A stretch of DNA of 64,000 bases from an uncultured Bacteroides sp. (GTDB lineage: Bacteria; Bacteroidota; Bacteroidia; Bacteroidales; Bacteroidaceae): assembly GCA_900555635.1 (NCBI GenBank), contig USLU01000010.1, forward strand, positions 1-64,000, read 5' to 3'. Position numbers and translations under genes: made by a program. Positions 25,471 to 35,754 of this stretch are shown in pieces (position 1 is the stretch's first letter; every line of letters starts with the position of its first letter). The notes under the pieces were generated by a model that was not told where the DNA came from, did no database searches, and saw only the letters and a list, made by a program, of their open reading frames with translations.

Positions 25471-28400
25471 ATGCTAATGGATTTACCCTCTTTAAAACAT
25501 CTACTGAATTCAGTAACGAATAATACTCGCGATGCTAGAAACATACTTACCTATTGGGAAGTGTTGGAGTACTTTCAAGAAATCAAATTCCCCAAGCCGG
25601 CCCAAGGAAATAGTGAGGATAACAAAAGACCGAGCCTGAAATATGTCTTTTCCAAAACAGATATGGAGGACTTTATCCATTTGGTAGAAAATGAAGATGA
25701 TACCATTCGGCTCTATGTTGGTGCAGTTCCTAAATTTGAACTATTATCCGAACTCTATAAACGTATTCCTGCGGATAAAGCGAACGAACGCTTCAGAAAA
25801 TTCCTTGAAAAAAGCCGTGAAAACAGTGTACTCTATACCTTAGAGGTAACGCCGGATGGAGAATATGTGGAAGGCTCGTTCCAACTCTCCTCTTATATAT
25901 GGGCAATCAGTTGTTTGCTGAACAACCACACCATCAACGAAGATAATCTGGCACCTTTCCTGGAAGGAGGAGACGAATACTTCCAAGGAAATACTCCTGA
26001 TAGGCTGTACGAACTACTACTGAAAAAGACCGGCCTGCTACTAAAGGAACTTCTTATCTACAAACTATTTGCTCCCACCAATGCTTACCAACAAAAGGGA
26101 TTGGAGAAGATATGTGTCCGCATCTTTACGGAATCTGATACAGACCTGAACCAGAGCTTCTATACCAAAGACCTGAACCGTGTACGTAAAAGTTTAATGT
26201 GCGAAGGTCCCGCTCCCTTGTTGAATGAATATATCAACGCGCCTTTAAAAGCAACTGAAGAACACCAAAGCATTTGCTCGACGGAGAATTACAGAAAATG
26301 GCTGCAACCGGATAAATACCCCATGGGACGTTGGCCTTCGGAGTTCTCTCCCGCATTGATGCAGCAGATGGCAATCAATATAGCCTTGGCCGATGAGCGT
26401 CATGGCGGACGTGGCATATTTTCCGTAAACGGCCCTCCCGGAACAGGAAAGACAACACTGCTCAAAGATATTATTGCCGAATACATAGTGCGTAGGGCAC
26501 GCCTTTTAGCCAACCTGCACAATCCGGATGATGCTTACGATAGCAATCCCATTCTGAATAAACTGTTCGAAGGACAAAAATACCCACAAAAGACCTACTC
26601 ACTTAAAGCAGAGTTGGGACTGGATGATTATGGCATTCTGGTTGCTTCCTGCAACAATACCGCTGTAGAGAATATCACTTTCGAACTGCCCGAAATGAGC
26701 AAACTGCCCAAAGAGGAAGCCATGGAGAAGGCAGGACATACATTACTTTTCAGTGAAGGGAAGAACCTGTTCTTCGGAGAACTTGCCGACAATATGCTGA
26801 ATGGTTCGATAGAGCCGGCCAAACATACCAAAAAGGCTTGGGGACTGATATCCGCACGCTTGGGCAAAAGTAACAATATCCGTGATTTCAAAGAGATGGT
26901 CCTTGAACAGTTCGGTGCCAAAATCAGCAGTAAGCGTGGAAATGAAACTATTGCAGCCGAATTCAAGAAACCATTCAACGATTTCGAAAAAGCTAAAAGC
27001 GAATTTCTGGCACAGTATCGACACGTAGAACAAACACGCCGGAAACTATCTTGCAATGACGCTGTTTTTGAAGATACAAACGAAAGGATGCAACCCACCA
27101 ATCCATTGATTAATGCCGATTTTGACAAAGCAAGAGAAGAACTCTTCTATCAGGCATTGAAACTGCATGGCGCATTCTTAGTCAATTCTACTTCTTGGAG
27201 ATGCAACCTCTATTCATTGATACTCTTTTGGGAAGGCAAATACAATGCAGAAGAGAAAGCTCAAATCTTCCCCCACCTGCTAAACAGCCTATTCTTCCTT
27301 GTCCCCGTTGTATCCACTACTTTTGCCTCGGTCCAGAAGATGCTGGAATATTCAGGAAAAGGGCAATTAGGCTTGCTGATTGTGGATGAAGCCGGACAAG
27401 CCGCCCCACAATGTGCCATTGGTGCCCTGTGGAGGGCAAAGAAAGCAATCATCGTAGGCGACCCCAAACAAGTGGAACCGGTAGTGACTACAGATGAAAC
27501 CTTGATGAGCCTCTATCAGAAGAAATGCAACATCGACTCCTTGAAAGCATACATGTCGAAATCTCATTCCGTACAGGGCTTTGCCGACCTGATAAATCCA
27601 TACGGAGCATGGATAGGCGATACTTGGGTGGGATGTCCGTTGGTAGTACACCGCCGTTGCATCAACCCGATGTTCAGCATCTCCAACCGCGTATCTTACG
27701 ACGAAACCATGATTTTGGGAGCGAAAGATGAAGTGAAAGCGGATGAAAAGAAAGAATTATTGTTTGACCACTCACTGTGGCTGGACGTACCGGGAAAAAG
27801 CAAGACGACTCTACGCGGCAATGACCACTACGTAGCCGAGCAGGGGGAACTTTGCCTCCGCCTTATCTTATCCTGGATGAAGAAGCACAATAAAAAAGGA
27901 GATAACCGCAAACTATATGTCATTTCACCATTTACCACTGTAATCAGCGGGGTGAAAGAAGCCGTCAGAAAGTCGTTACTGGAAAAAGAGAACGCACAAC
28001 TTCTCCCCAAATACAAAACTTGGGCAAATACCAATTGTGGAACCGTTCATAAGTTCCAGGGGAAAGAAGCGGAAGAAGTTATCTTTATATTGGGATGCCA
28101 TTCGTCTGCCGTAGGAGCCATCGGCTGGGTGAACAGCAATATCCTGAATGTGGCTGTAACCCGTGCCAAGAAGCGGATCTATTTTATTGGTGATTACGAA
28201 GTATGGTCGCAAAAGAATAAGAATTTCAATACGCAGATCATTCAGTTCTCCGATGAGGATACCGGATTGCAACGTTTAATACACACAGACTTGCCTCCTT
28301 TTGAAGAAGATATGATAGAAAATGATACTAAATTTATGGATATGGACGAACCTGTTATAGAAGAATCTACTACCGACGAACAGGATGAAGAAATGGAAGA

Positions 28401-28704
28401 TGACTTCCCGGACGACATGCTACAGAAAGTCAATCCCATTCCCAAATACTCGTTTCTGACCGGTCCGGGTTACCGGAGAAGACACTGTGTGATTTATTCA
28501 CATCCGCTGCAACTGATCTTCGAGGTTCTGGTTAATGACCCCGCAGAGACTTTGCCGCACTTACCCGCTTCCTGCTACCGACAAATATCGGAAAAGCCCA
28601 ATCTGTGGATGTGCTTGATTTATCCTCCCAATATCGACGCCACCGAGGAGGAACTAAGCACCGAACTCTCCCAAGTGATCGATTGGTATATGAGTGAAGA
28701 GTAA
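25471..28704 (+). CDS. Superfamily 1 (UPF1/DNA2-like) helicase, AAA domain protein
   Basis: A 1077-aa protein with Walker A NGPPGTGKTTLLKD (about 319-332), Walker B LLIVDEAGQAAP (about 634), motif III-like VGDPKQVEPV (about 662), and C-terminal helicase motifs NTNCGTVHKFQGKEAEEV and NVAVTRAKKRIYFIGD. The N-terminal 300 residues match no domain I recognise, and an acidic linker (about 950-985) precedes a small C-terminal domain. The order of motifs is that of SF1 helicases acting on DNA or RNA. It is a single gene without an obvious partner; a defence or RNA-processing role is possible but not shown. Met3 is an alternative start. Confidence 0.82.
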   Translation: MLMDLPSLKHLLNSVTNNTRDARNILTYWEVLEYFQEIKFPKPAQGNSEDNKRPSLKYVFSKTDMEDFIHLVENEDDTIRLYVGAVPKFELLSELYKRIPADKANERFRKFLEKSRENSVLYTLEVTPDGEYVEGSFQLSSYIWAISCLLNNHTINEDNLAPFLEGGDEYFQGNTPDRLYELLLKKTGLLLKELLIYKLFAPTNAYQQKGLEKICVRIFTESDTDLNQSFYTKDLNRVRKSLMCEGPAPLLNEYINAPLKATEEHQSICSTENYRKWLQPDKYPMGRWPSEFSPALMQQMAINIALADERHGGRGIFSVNGPPGTGKTTLLKDIIAEYIVRRARLLANLHNPDDAYDSNPILNKLFEGQKYPQKTYSLKAELGLDDYGILVASCNNTAVENITFELPEMSKLPKEEAMEKAGHTLLFSEGKNLFFGELADNMLNGSIEPAKHTKKAWGLISARLGKSNNIRDFKEMVLEQFGAKISSKRGNETIAAEFKKPFNDFEKAKSEFLAQYRHVEQTRRKLSCNDAVFEDTNERMQPTNPLINADFDKAREELFYQALKLHGAFLVNSTSWRCNLYSLILFWEGKYNAEEKAQIFPHLLNSLFFLVPVVSTTFASVQKMLEYSGKGQLGLLIVDEAGQAAPQCAIGALWRAKKAIIVGDPKQVEPVVTTDETLMSLYQKKCNIDSLKAYMSKSHSVQGFADLINPYGAWIGDTWVGCPLVVHRRCINPMFSISNRVSYDETMILGAKDEVKADEKKELLFDHSLWLDVPGKSKTTLRGNDHYVAEQGELCLRLILSWMKKHNKKGDNRKLYVISPFTTVISGVKEAVRKSLLEKENAQLLPKYKTWANTNCGTVHKFQGKEAEEVIFILGCHSSAVGAIGWVNSNILNVAVTRAKKRIYFIGDYEVWSQKNKNFNTQIIQFSDEDTGLQRLIHTDLPPFEEDMIENDTKFMDMDEPVIEESTTDEQDEEMEDDFPDDMLQKVNPIPKYSFLTGPGYRRRHCVIYSHPLQLIFEVLVNDPAETLPHLPASCYRQISEKPNLWMCLIYPPNIDATEEELSTELSQVIDWYMSEE

Positions 28705-28823
28705 TGACGCACGCTAGTAAAACAAATGACGCACCTCATTATCCGTGAGATGCGTCATTTTGTTTATTGAGCTGCGTCATTGCCGACACTAAGCTGCGTC
28801 ATTTCGGGTGTTCCGGTGTGTCA
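28703..28823. repeat. 22-nt-pitch repeat array B, with orientation switch
   Basis: TGACGCA starts at 28705 and 28727, and its reverse TGCGTCA at 28751, 28773 and 28795, with a variant TGTGTCA at 28817. Spacings are 22, 24, 22, 22 and 22. It begins one base after the helicase stop and fills the gap to the convergent DUF4251 gene. The middle pair forms a hairpin (28724-28760) followed by TTTTGTTT, so it could also terminate transcription. Confidence 0.82.
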
Positions 28824-28832
28824 TTGGAAACA

Positions 28833-29390
28833 CTATCTGGCAAATCCTTTAAACACTCCTGCTTCACTGTAAGGCAATAGTTTTCCCCGCAACGTAATCC
28901 TGTTTGAATGGAAGTTAGGATTGACTTCTACAGAAGCCTCATTACTTCCTTTATACAGCGTAATGCGCACCGAAGCCGAAATACCTACTCCTGATACATG
29001 CATCGAGAAATATACAGTTCCTTTCTTATCGGTTCTGATATTCATATTCGAAGCACGTCCTTCTACAGTAATACCTCCCAGCCCATTAGGACCGCCACCC
29101 CTGTAAGACGCTACCTGCACTACAGCCTGACCGTCCGACAAGGACACAAAGTTAGTTGAAGAAGATACAAAGGCACTTCTGCCACGTTTAAACTGTAACT
29201 GATCTGCCGCCAACACAAAATCCATATTCTCCAAAGCATATACCGCTTTCACATGATTGATGGAATCCTGAACGGCTTCCAAACGTTTCTGCTCTTTCCG
29301 CCGGGCATCTCGCTCCGCCTTCGTTTGTGCGTTGGCAGCTATAGCCACCAACAGCACAGTCATTATAACAATAAGTCTGTTCATATTCAC
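28833..29390 (-). CDS. DUF4251 periplasmic protein
   Basis: A 185-aa protein with a signal peptide (MNMNRLIVIMTVLLVAIAAN, cleaved after NAQ), a charged helical linker (TKAERDARRKEQKRLEAVQ) and a beta-rich domain containing FVLAADQLQFKRG, SYRGGGPNGLGGITVEG and VNPNFHSNRITLRG. This is the DUF4251 family, known mainly from Bacteroidota and without an assigned function. It is transcribed towards the helicase gene and has no operon partner. Confidence 0.85.
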   Translation of the reverse strand: MNMNRLIVIMTVLLVAIAANAQTKAERDARRKEQKRLEAVQDSINHVKAVYALENMDFVLAADQLQFKRGRSAFVSSSTNFVSLSDGQAVVQVASYRGGGPNGLGGITVEGRASNMNIRTDKKGTVYFSMHVSGVGISASVRITLYKGSNEASVEVNPNFHSNRITLRGKLLPYSEAGVFKGFAR

Positions 29391-29484
29391 GCTTTCTTAA
29401 TTGGTTAATTTTATTCTTGTTCATTTTAGAATGCTTCAATATAACAGACTCAGGCAGAAGATGTTTAGTGAAATTATTATAATG

Positions 29485-32400
29485 TTATTTATATTCTGCC
29501 CACGACTTAATAGCCAAATCATCGGGCGTCATGGTGCAAAAGGCTTGGATAAAGGCACTTGCTAACCGGGCATTCGTTATCAACGGAATATTCAGGTCAA
29601 TCGCAGCGCGACGAATCTTATAACCATTGCTCAATTCGCCGGTAGTCAGGTTCTTAGGGATATTCACCACCATGTCTATTTCCTTGCGGTGCAACATGTC
29701 GAGGGCTTGCGGAATTGAATCGGTTCCATCAGTCCCCACCTCGCTGGGCCAAAGCACACGGGTACATTCGATGCCTGCATCAGAAAGGGCCTTATAGGTA
29801 CCTCCCGTTGCATAAAGCTTATAGTCTTTGCGCACCAACATACGGGCCGCATCCATCATATCGACTTTCTGCTTCAATGAACCCGTAGAAAGCAGGATAT
29901 TCTTCTTCGGAATACGATAGCCTACGGATAGCATGGCTTTCAGTACCGCACAGGAAGTATCACTGCCGATGCAACCCACTTCACCCGTAGAAGCCATATC
30001 CACACCTAATACCGGGTCTGCCTTTTGCAAACGGTTGAAGGAGAACTGACTGGCTTTGATACCTACATAATCCAGGTCGAAGAGGTTCTTGTCCGGCTTT
30101 TGCACAGGGATACCGAGCATTACCTTGGTGGCAAGTTCGATAAAGTTTATCTTCAATACCTTGCTGACGAAGGGGAAACTTCTCGATGCACGCAGGTTGC
30201 ACTCAATCACCTTGATATCGTTGTCTTTTGCCAGATATTGGATATTGAAGGGACCGGAGATATTCAGTTCACGGGCAATCTCGCGGCTGATGCGTTTGAT
30301 ACGGCGCACCGTTTCAACGTATAGTTTCTGCGGCGGGAACTGAATGGTTGCGTCACCGGAGTGCACACCCGCAAACTCAATGTGTTCGCTGATAGCATAG
30401 GCAATGATTTCACCGTTTTGTGCTACCGCATCCATCTCTACCTCCTTGGCATGTTCGATGAACTGGCTTACCACTACAGGATGCTTCTTCGATACATTAG
30501 CCGCCAGTTCGAGGAAGCGTTCCAGTTCTTCCTGATTGGAGCAGACGTTCATAGCCGCACCACTCAATACGTAGGAAGGACGAACCAACACCGGAAAGCC
30601 GACTTTAGCAACGAATGCATTGATGTCTTCGAGTGAAGTAAGGGCTCTCCATTCGGGTTGGTCTACGCCGATACGGTCGAGCATAGCGGAGAACTTATCA
30701 CGATCTTCGGCATTGTCGATGCTCTTGGCGCTTGTTCCGAGGATGGGCACGTTCTGTGCATCGAGGCGCAAGGCAAGGTTATTCGGTATCTGACCTCCGG
30801 TTGACACGATTACGCCATGAGGGTTTTCCAGTTCGAGGATGTCCATGACACGCTCGAAGGTAAGTTCATCAAAGTACAGGCGGTCGCACATGTCGTAGTC
30901 GGTAGATACGGTTTCAGGGTTGTAGTTTATCATAACACTACGATAACCTTCCTGACGGATAGTGTTCAGAGCCTGCACGCCGCACCAGTCGAATTCTACG
31001 GAAGAACCGATACGGTAGGCACCGGAACCGAGAACGACGATACTCTTCTTATCTCCCAGGTACTTCACGTCATTGGCAATGCCGCTATAAGTAAGATACA
31101 GGTAGTTGGTCTGTGCGGGATATTCGGCGGCAAGGGTATCGATTTGTTTCACTACAGGCAGCACGCCTACGCTTTTGCGATGGTTGCGAACGTAGAGTAT
31201 TCCATCTTCCATATCGCCTTCGAAACCGATGGCACGAGCTATCTGAAAGTCAGAGAAGCCTTGGCGCTTGGCCTTTTGAAGGAGTTCGATGGGCAACTCT
31301 GCAATATGTTTGTGGTTCTTGCTCCATTGTTCCAGCTCTTTGCTGGTGTGCATAATGTTCATCAGCTTTTCAAGGAACCACTTGTCTATTTTGGTTAATT
31401 CGTGTACCTGATCTACGGTATATCCGGCACGGAATGCTTTAGAGATCACGAAGATACGTTTATCGGTAGGTTCGCGAAGGGCTTTGTCGATATCGGCAAT
31501 GACCAGTTCTTTGTTTTCTACAAAGCCGTGCATGCCTTGTCCTATCATTCGAAGTCCTTTCTGGATGGCTTCTTCAAAAGTACGGCCGATAGCCATGACC
31601 TCTCCTACTGACTTCATGGAAGAACCGAGCTCTTTGTCTACCCCATGGAATTTGCCTAAATCCCAACGGGGAATTTTGCAGACTACATAGTCCAGTGCAG
31701 GTTCAAAGAAGGCGCTGGTAGTCTTGGTTACCGAGTTTTTCAAATCGAATAAGCCATATCCCAAGCCCAGTTTTGCAGCTACAAAAGCAAGCGGATAACC
31801 TGTTGCTTTAGAGGCTAATGCGGATGATCGGCTCAAGCGGGCATTTACTTCAATAACACGATAATCTTCGCTTTCGGGGTCGTAAGCATACTGCACGTTA
31901 CATTCACCTACGATACCGATGTGGCGGATAATGCGGATTGCCAGTTCACGCAGTTTATGATAATCACGGTTGCTCAAGGTTTGTGAAGGGGCGATAACGA
32001 TGGACTCACCCGTATGGATACCCAGCGGGTCGAAGTTCTCCATGTTACAAACCGTAATGCAATTGTCGAAATGGTCACGAACCACTTCGTACTCTACTTC
32101 TTTCCAACCTCGCAAGGATTTCTCTACCAATACCTGCGGGGAGAAAGCAAAAGCCTTTTCTACCAGCACATTCAGTTCTTCTTCGTTGTCACAGAAGCCG
32201 GAACCCAGTCCGCCAAGAGCGTAGGCTGCACGTACAATAACAGGATAACCCAGATTGGCAGCAGCACGACGTGCGTCTTCTATATTCTCTACAGCTTCAC
32301 TCTGGATGGTTTTAACATCAATCTCATTCAGTTTTTGAACGAATATCTCACGGTCTTCGGTATCAATAATAGCTTGTACAGGAGTACCGAGGACTTTAAC

Positions 32401-32733
32401 ATTGTATTTCTCGAAGATGCCTTCCTTGTAAAGTGACACACCGCAGTTCAAAGCAGTCTGACCACCGAAAGCAAGCATAATGCCGTCAGGTTGTTCCTTT
32501 TGGATTACTTTCTCTACGAAATAAGGAGTTACGGGCAGGAAGTAGATCTGGTCGGCCACTCCTTCCGAAGTTTGTACAGTGGCGATATTCGGATTGATAA
32601 GAATAGTTTCAATACCCTCTTCCTTCAATGCTTTGAGTGCTTGGCTACCTGAGTAATCGAACTCTCCCGCTTCACCGATCTTTAGTGCACCTGAACCTAG
32701 CAGCAGGACTTTCTTTATATTGTCTTCTTTCAT
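29485..32733 (-). CDS. carB: Carbamoyl-phosphate synthase large subunit
   Basis: A 1082-aa synthetase with two ATP-grasp halves. The first begins KKVLLLGSGALKIGEAGEFD, with RAAYALGGLGSGF, and the second begins with VVLGSGAYRIGSSVEFDW and has RPSYVLSGAAM. A C-terminal MGS-like allosteric domain starts near ILLSTGSLKQK and contains YATGGTYKAL. It makes carbamoyl phosphate for arginine and pyrimidines from ammonia supplied by CarA. It follows carA by 23 nt and is last in the glmS-purF-carA-carB group. Length is normal for the family. Confidence 0.96.
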   Translation of the reverse strand: MKEDNIKKVLLLGSGALKIGEAGEFDYSGSQALKALKEEGIETILINPNIATVQTSEGVADQIYFLPVTPYFVEKVIQKEQPDGIMLAFGGQTALNCGVSLYKEGIFEKYNVKVLGTPVQAIIDTEDREIFVQKLNEIDVKTIQSEAVENIEDARRAAANLGYPVIVRAAYALGGLGSGFCDNEEELNVLVEKAFAFSPQVLVEKSLRGWKEVEYEVVRDHFDNCITVCNMENFDPLGIHTGESIVIAPSQTLSNRDYHKLRELAIRIIRHIGIVGECNVQYAYDPESEDYRVIEVNARLSRSSALASKATGYPLAFVAAKLGLGYGLFDLKNSVTKTTSAFFEPALDYVVCKIPRWDLGKFHGVDKELGSSMKSVGEVMAIGRTFEEAIQKGLRMIGQGMHGFVENKELVIADIDKALREPTDKRIFVISKAFRAGYTVDQVHELTKIDKWFLEKLMNIMHTSKELEQWSKNHKHIAELPIELLQKAKRQGFSDFQIARAIGFEGDMEDGILYVRNHRKSVGVLPVVKQIDTLAAEYPAQTNYLYLTYSGIANDVKYLGDKKSIVVLGSGAYRIGSSVEFDWCGVQALNTIRQEGYRSVMINYNPETVSTDYDMCDRLYFDELTFERVMDILELENPHGVIVSTGGQIPNNLALRLDAQNVPILGTSAKSIDNAEDRDKFSAMLDRIGVDQPEWRALTSLEDINAFVAKVGFPVLVRPSYVLSGAAMNVCSNQEELERFLELAANVSKKHPVVVSQFIEHAKEVEMDAVAQNGEIIAYAISEHIEFAGVHSGDATIQFPPQKLYVETVRRIKRISREIARELNISGPFNIQYLAKDNDIKVIECNLRASRSFPFVSKVLKINFIELATKVMLGIPVQKPDKNLFDLDYVGIKASQFSFNRLQKADPVLGVDMASTGEVGCIGSDTSCAVLKAMLSVGYRIPKKNILLSTGSLKQKVDMMDAARMLVRKDYKLYATGGTYKALSDAGIECTRVLWPSEVGTDGTDSIPQALDMLHRKEIDMVVNIPKNLTTGELSNGYKIRRAAIDLNIPLITNARLASAFIQAFCTMTPDDLAIKSWAEYK

Positions 32734-32756
32734 TTGTTGTACTTTTAAATAGTTGA

Positions 32757-33833
32757 TTACAGCAATTTCACAAACTCATCAAACAAGAATTCCGTATCTG
32801 TAGGACCACTGGCAGCTTCCGGATGGAATTGAGCCGAGAACCAAGGATTGCGTTTATGCTTGATACCTTCATTCGATCCGTCGTTCATATTAATGAAAAG
32901 CGGTTCCCAATCCGCAGTCAGCGTATTGTTATCTACCGCATAACCATGGTTCTGAGAGGTAATGAAACAACGCTCGGTACCCACCATTCGCACCGGTTGG
33001 TTATGGCTACGATGTCCGTATTTCAACTTATAAATCTTCGCTCCTCCGGCTTTTGAAAGCAATTGATTACCCATACAGATACCGAAGATAGGCAGTTTTT
33101 CATTCGCCATTACCTTACGGATATTCTGCACAGCTACATCGCAAGTGTCCGGGTCACCGGGACCGTTGGAGATAAACAATCCATCAAACTCCAATCCGCT
33201 ATAGTCATAATTCCAAGGTACACGGATCACTTCTACATCCCGTTTCAATAAGCAGCGAATGATGTTGGTCTTTACGCCACAATCTACAAGGACTACTTTC
33301 TTCTTTCCTTCACCTTCATTGTAACGGATTACTTCCTTACAACTCACCTTATCCACATAATTCACCCCGTCATATACGGCTTCAGGAACATTATCCGGCT
33401 CATCATCGAAGATAATCTTACCCATCATCACCCCATGTTCACGCAACACTTTTGTCAATTCGCGTGTATCAATACCTGTAATGCCCGGCACTTGTTCACG
33501 TTTCAACCAGTCAGCGAGGCTTTCTGTCGCATTCCAATGGCTGTAGTTTTCTGAATAATCGCTTACGATGATAGCTTCGGCATGAATGCGGTCGCTCTCC
33601 AGGTAGGTAGCCAGACCATTCGATTCGATGGTGAAAGGCACTACGCCATAGTTACCCACCAAGGGGTAAGTCAGTGTCATTAACTGTCCGGCATACGAAG
33701 GGTCTGTCAAACTTTCGGGATAACCCGTCATGGCTGTGTTGAAGACCACCTCTCCCGCTACCGGTTTCTCGTAGCCGAACGACTTGCCGTGGAAGCGGCT
33801 CCCGTCGTCGAGGATAAGAGTTACATTTCTCAT
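32757..33833 (-). CDS. carA: Carbamoyl-phosphate synthase small subunit
   Basis: A 358-aa glutaminase subunit. The C-terminal class I amidotransferase domain contains the nucleophile Cys in IFGICMGNQLLSKAGG and the His/Glu pair in SAQFHPEAASGP. The N-terminal CPSase domain starts VTLILDDGSRFHGKSFG. It lies 2 nt after the amidophosphoribosyltransferase stop, indicating co-translation. Confidence 0.96.
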   Translation of the reverse strand: MRNVTLILDDGSRFHGKSFGYEKPVAGEVVFNTAMTGYPESLTDPSYAGQLMTLTYPLVGNYGVVPFTIESNGLATYLESDRIHAEAIIVSDYSENYSHWNATESLADWLKREQVPGITGIDTRELTKVLREHGVMMGKIIFDDEPDNVPEAVYDGVNYVDKVSCKEVIRYNEGEGKKKVVLVDCGVKTNIIRCLLKRDVEVIRVPWNYDYSGLEFDGLFISNGPGDPDTCDVAVQNIRKVMANEKLPIFGICMGNQLLSKAGGAKIYKLKYGHRSHNQPVRMVGTERCFITSQNHGYAVDNNTLTADWEPLFINMNDGSNEGIKHKRNPWFSAQFHPEAASGPTDTEFLFDEFVKLL

Positions 33834-33835
33834 CT

Positions 33836-35719
33836 TTAGAATTGATACAATTGTTCTATGTAGTTAATAAATGCTGTATTTACCAGTTTCACGCCACCCG
33901 GAGTGGGATAATCGCCACTGAAATACCAGTCTCCCTGATGTTTGGGGCAAGCTTCGCGTAAGCCTTCAAGGGGTTGATACACGATTTGTACCTTTGCCTT
34001 CGTTCCTTTGGGAGTAAGTAGTTCGACCATTTTGGCGGAAATTTCTTCGGCGGTAAAAGGGGCATAAATATCTTTCACGTAATTTACCATCTGCTCTTTG
34101 GGTAAACCTACTTGATCTTTCGACTTGCGATAAGCAGAAGCAATAAGATCTTTCATATCCCGCTCTTTCAGCAGTTCGATAGCAGCCCGGAAGGCGATGA
34201 ATTCGCTCATCTTTGACATGTCGATGCCGTAATAATCAGGATAACGTACTTGCGGAGATGAGCTTACAATGACAATCTTCTTCGGACCCAGACGGTCGAG
34301 GATACCAATGATGCTTTGTTTCAGTGTAGTGCCTCGCACAATGCTGTCGTCGATGATGACGAGATTATCCACACCCGGCACAAGACTGCCATACGTGATG
34401 TCGTACACGTGGGCGGCAAGATCGTTGCGGCTATGGTCTTCGGCAATGAAAGTACGCAATTTGATATCCTTGATGGCTACTTTCTCGCTCCTGATCCTGC
34501 GGGAAAGAATACGTTCCAGCTCCTCAGGATTAGGCTGATGACCTAGAGCGGCAATCTGCTGTATCTTCTCCTGATTGAGATAATCGTCCAAGCCTTGCAG
34601 CATTCCGTAGAAGGCAACTTCGGCTGTATTGGGGATGAATGAAAACACGGTATGGTCAACATCATTATCAATGGCTTTCAAGATGTTAGGCACCAACTTC
34701 TCACCTAATAGTTTACGTTCTTTGTAGATGTCCACATCGCTGCCACGACTAAAGTAAATACGCTCGAAAGAGCAAGGTTTTACTTCACGGGGCTTGTTGA
34801 TTTGTACGATTCGAAGTTTTCCTGCCTTATTGATAAGGACTGCTTGCCCGGGCTGCAACTCTTTGATAGACTCGGCAGGGATGTTAAAGGCGGTTTGTAT
34901 AACAGGACGCTCGCTAGCAAGCACTGCCACTTCGTCATCCTGATACCAGAAGGCATTACGTATGCCCCACGGATCACGTACAGCGAAAGTCTCTCCGCTT
35001 CCGGTGAGTCCGCACATCACGTAGCCTCCGTCCCACTCTTTGCTCGAAGTACGGAGCATGTTGGCAAGGTCGATGTGGTCTTCGATATAATGCGTAATAT
35101 CCATTCCGGTCAACCCTTCGGCTTCGGCAAGGTTGAATACTCGCTCTACTTCACGGTCGAGGCGATGCCCCAGTTGTTCCAGCATGATATAGGTATCGGC
35201 ATACTTCCGGGGATGTTGCCCGATGGCAGTGATACGTGCGAAGATTTCATCTACATTCGTCATGTTGAAGTTACCACAGAGGGCGAGGTTCTTGGCACGC
35301 CAGTTATTTCTTCTTAGGAACGGATGCACATACGAGATACCGGACTTGCCGGTGGTGGAATAGCGAAGATGTCCCATATAGACTTCTCCTGCAAAGGGCA
35401 ATACACGTTTGGCATACGCTGCGTCGTGCAATTGTTCCTTCGTCAGGTCCTTATAGTTGCTTTGTATCGCACCGAATATTTCGGTGATGGCCTCCGAACC
35501 GAGCGCACGTTCACGGAACATATATTCTTCACCCGGATTGGCTTCCAGCTTTACACAAGCCAGTCCGGCTCCTTCTTGCCCACGGTTATGCTGCTTTTCC
35601 ATCAGTAGATAGAGCTTGTTCAGCCCATACATCCAAGTACCGTACTTTTCTTCATAGTACTCCAGTGGTTTCAACAGGCGTATCATTGCAACGCCACATT
35701 CATGCTTCAGTTGTTCCAT
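33836..35719 (-). CDS. purF: Amidophosphoribosyltransferase, long form
   Basis: A 627-aa class II glutamine amidotransferase fused to a phosphoribosyltransferase. The candidate nucleophile is Cys8 in HECGVAM, after a 7-residue propeptide. The PRPP loop is VIIDDSIVRGTTLKQS. It is about 130 residues longer than most PurF proteins, with the extra length between and after the domains. It would make phosphoribosylamine for purines. Bacteroides can carry a second, shorter PurF, so this copy may be specialised; the gene symbol is given for the family. Confidence 0.85.
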   Translation of the reverse strand: MEQLKHECGVAMIRLLKPLEYYEEKYGTWMYGLNKLYLLMEKQHNRGQEGAGLACVKLEANPGEEYMFRERALGSEAITEIFGAIQSNYKDLTKEQLHDAAYAKRVLPFAGEVYMGHLRYSTTGKSGISYVHPFLRRNNWRAKNLALCGNFNMTNVDEIFARITAIGQHPRKYADTYIMLEQLGHRLDREVERVFNLAEAEGLTGMDITHYIEDHIDLANMLRTSSKEWDGGYVMCGLTGSGETFAVRDPWGIRNAFWYQDDEVAVLASERPVIQTAFNIPAESIKELQPGQAVLINKAGKLRIVQINKPREVKPCSFERIYFSRGSDVDIYKERKLLGEKLVPNILKAIDNDVDHTVFSFIPNTAEVAFYGMLQGLDDYLNQEKIQQIAALGHQPNPEELERILSRRIRSEKVAIKDIKLRTFIAEDHSRNDLAAHVYDITYGSLVPGVDNLVIIDDSIVRGTTLKQSIIGILDRLGPKKIVIVSSSPQVRYPDYYGIDMSKMSEFIAFRAAIELLKERDMKDLIASAYRKSKDQVGLPKEQMVNYVKDIYAPFTAEEISAKMVELLTPKGTKAKVQIVYQPLEGLREACPKHQGDWYFSGDYPTPGGVKLVNTAFINYIEQLYQF

Positions 35720-35754
35720 TTATCTAATTACTAACGACTTAATATTTCTTCAAA

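Noticed and set aside
28703..28823. CRISPR array
   Set aside because: Units are only 22 nt with 7-9 conserved bases, orientation flips within the array and no cas genes are near. The same holds for the arrays at 20360, 35755 and 60243.
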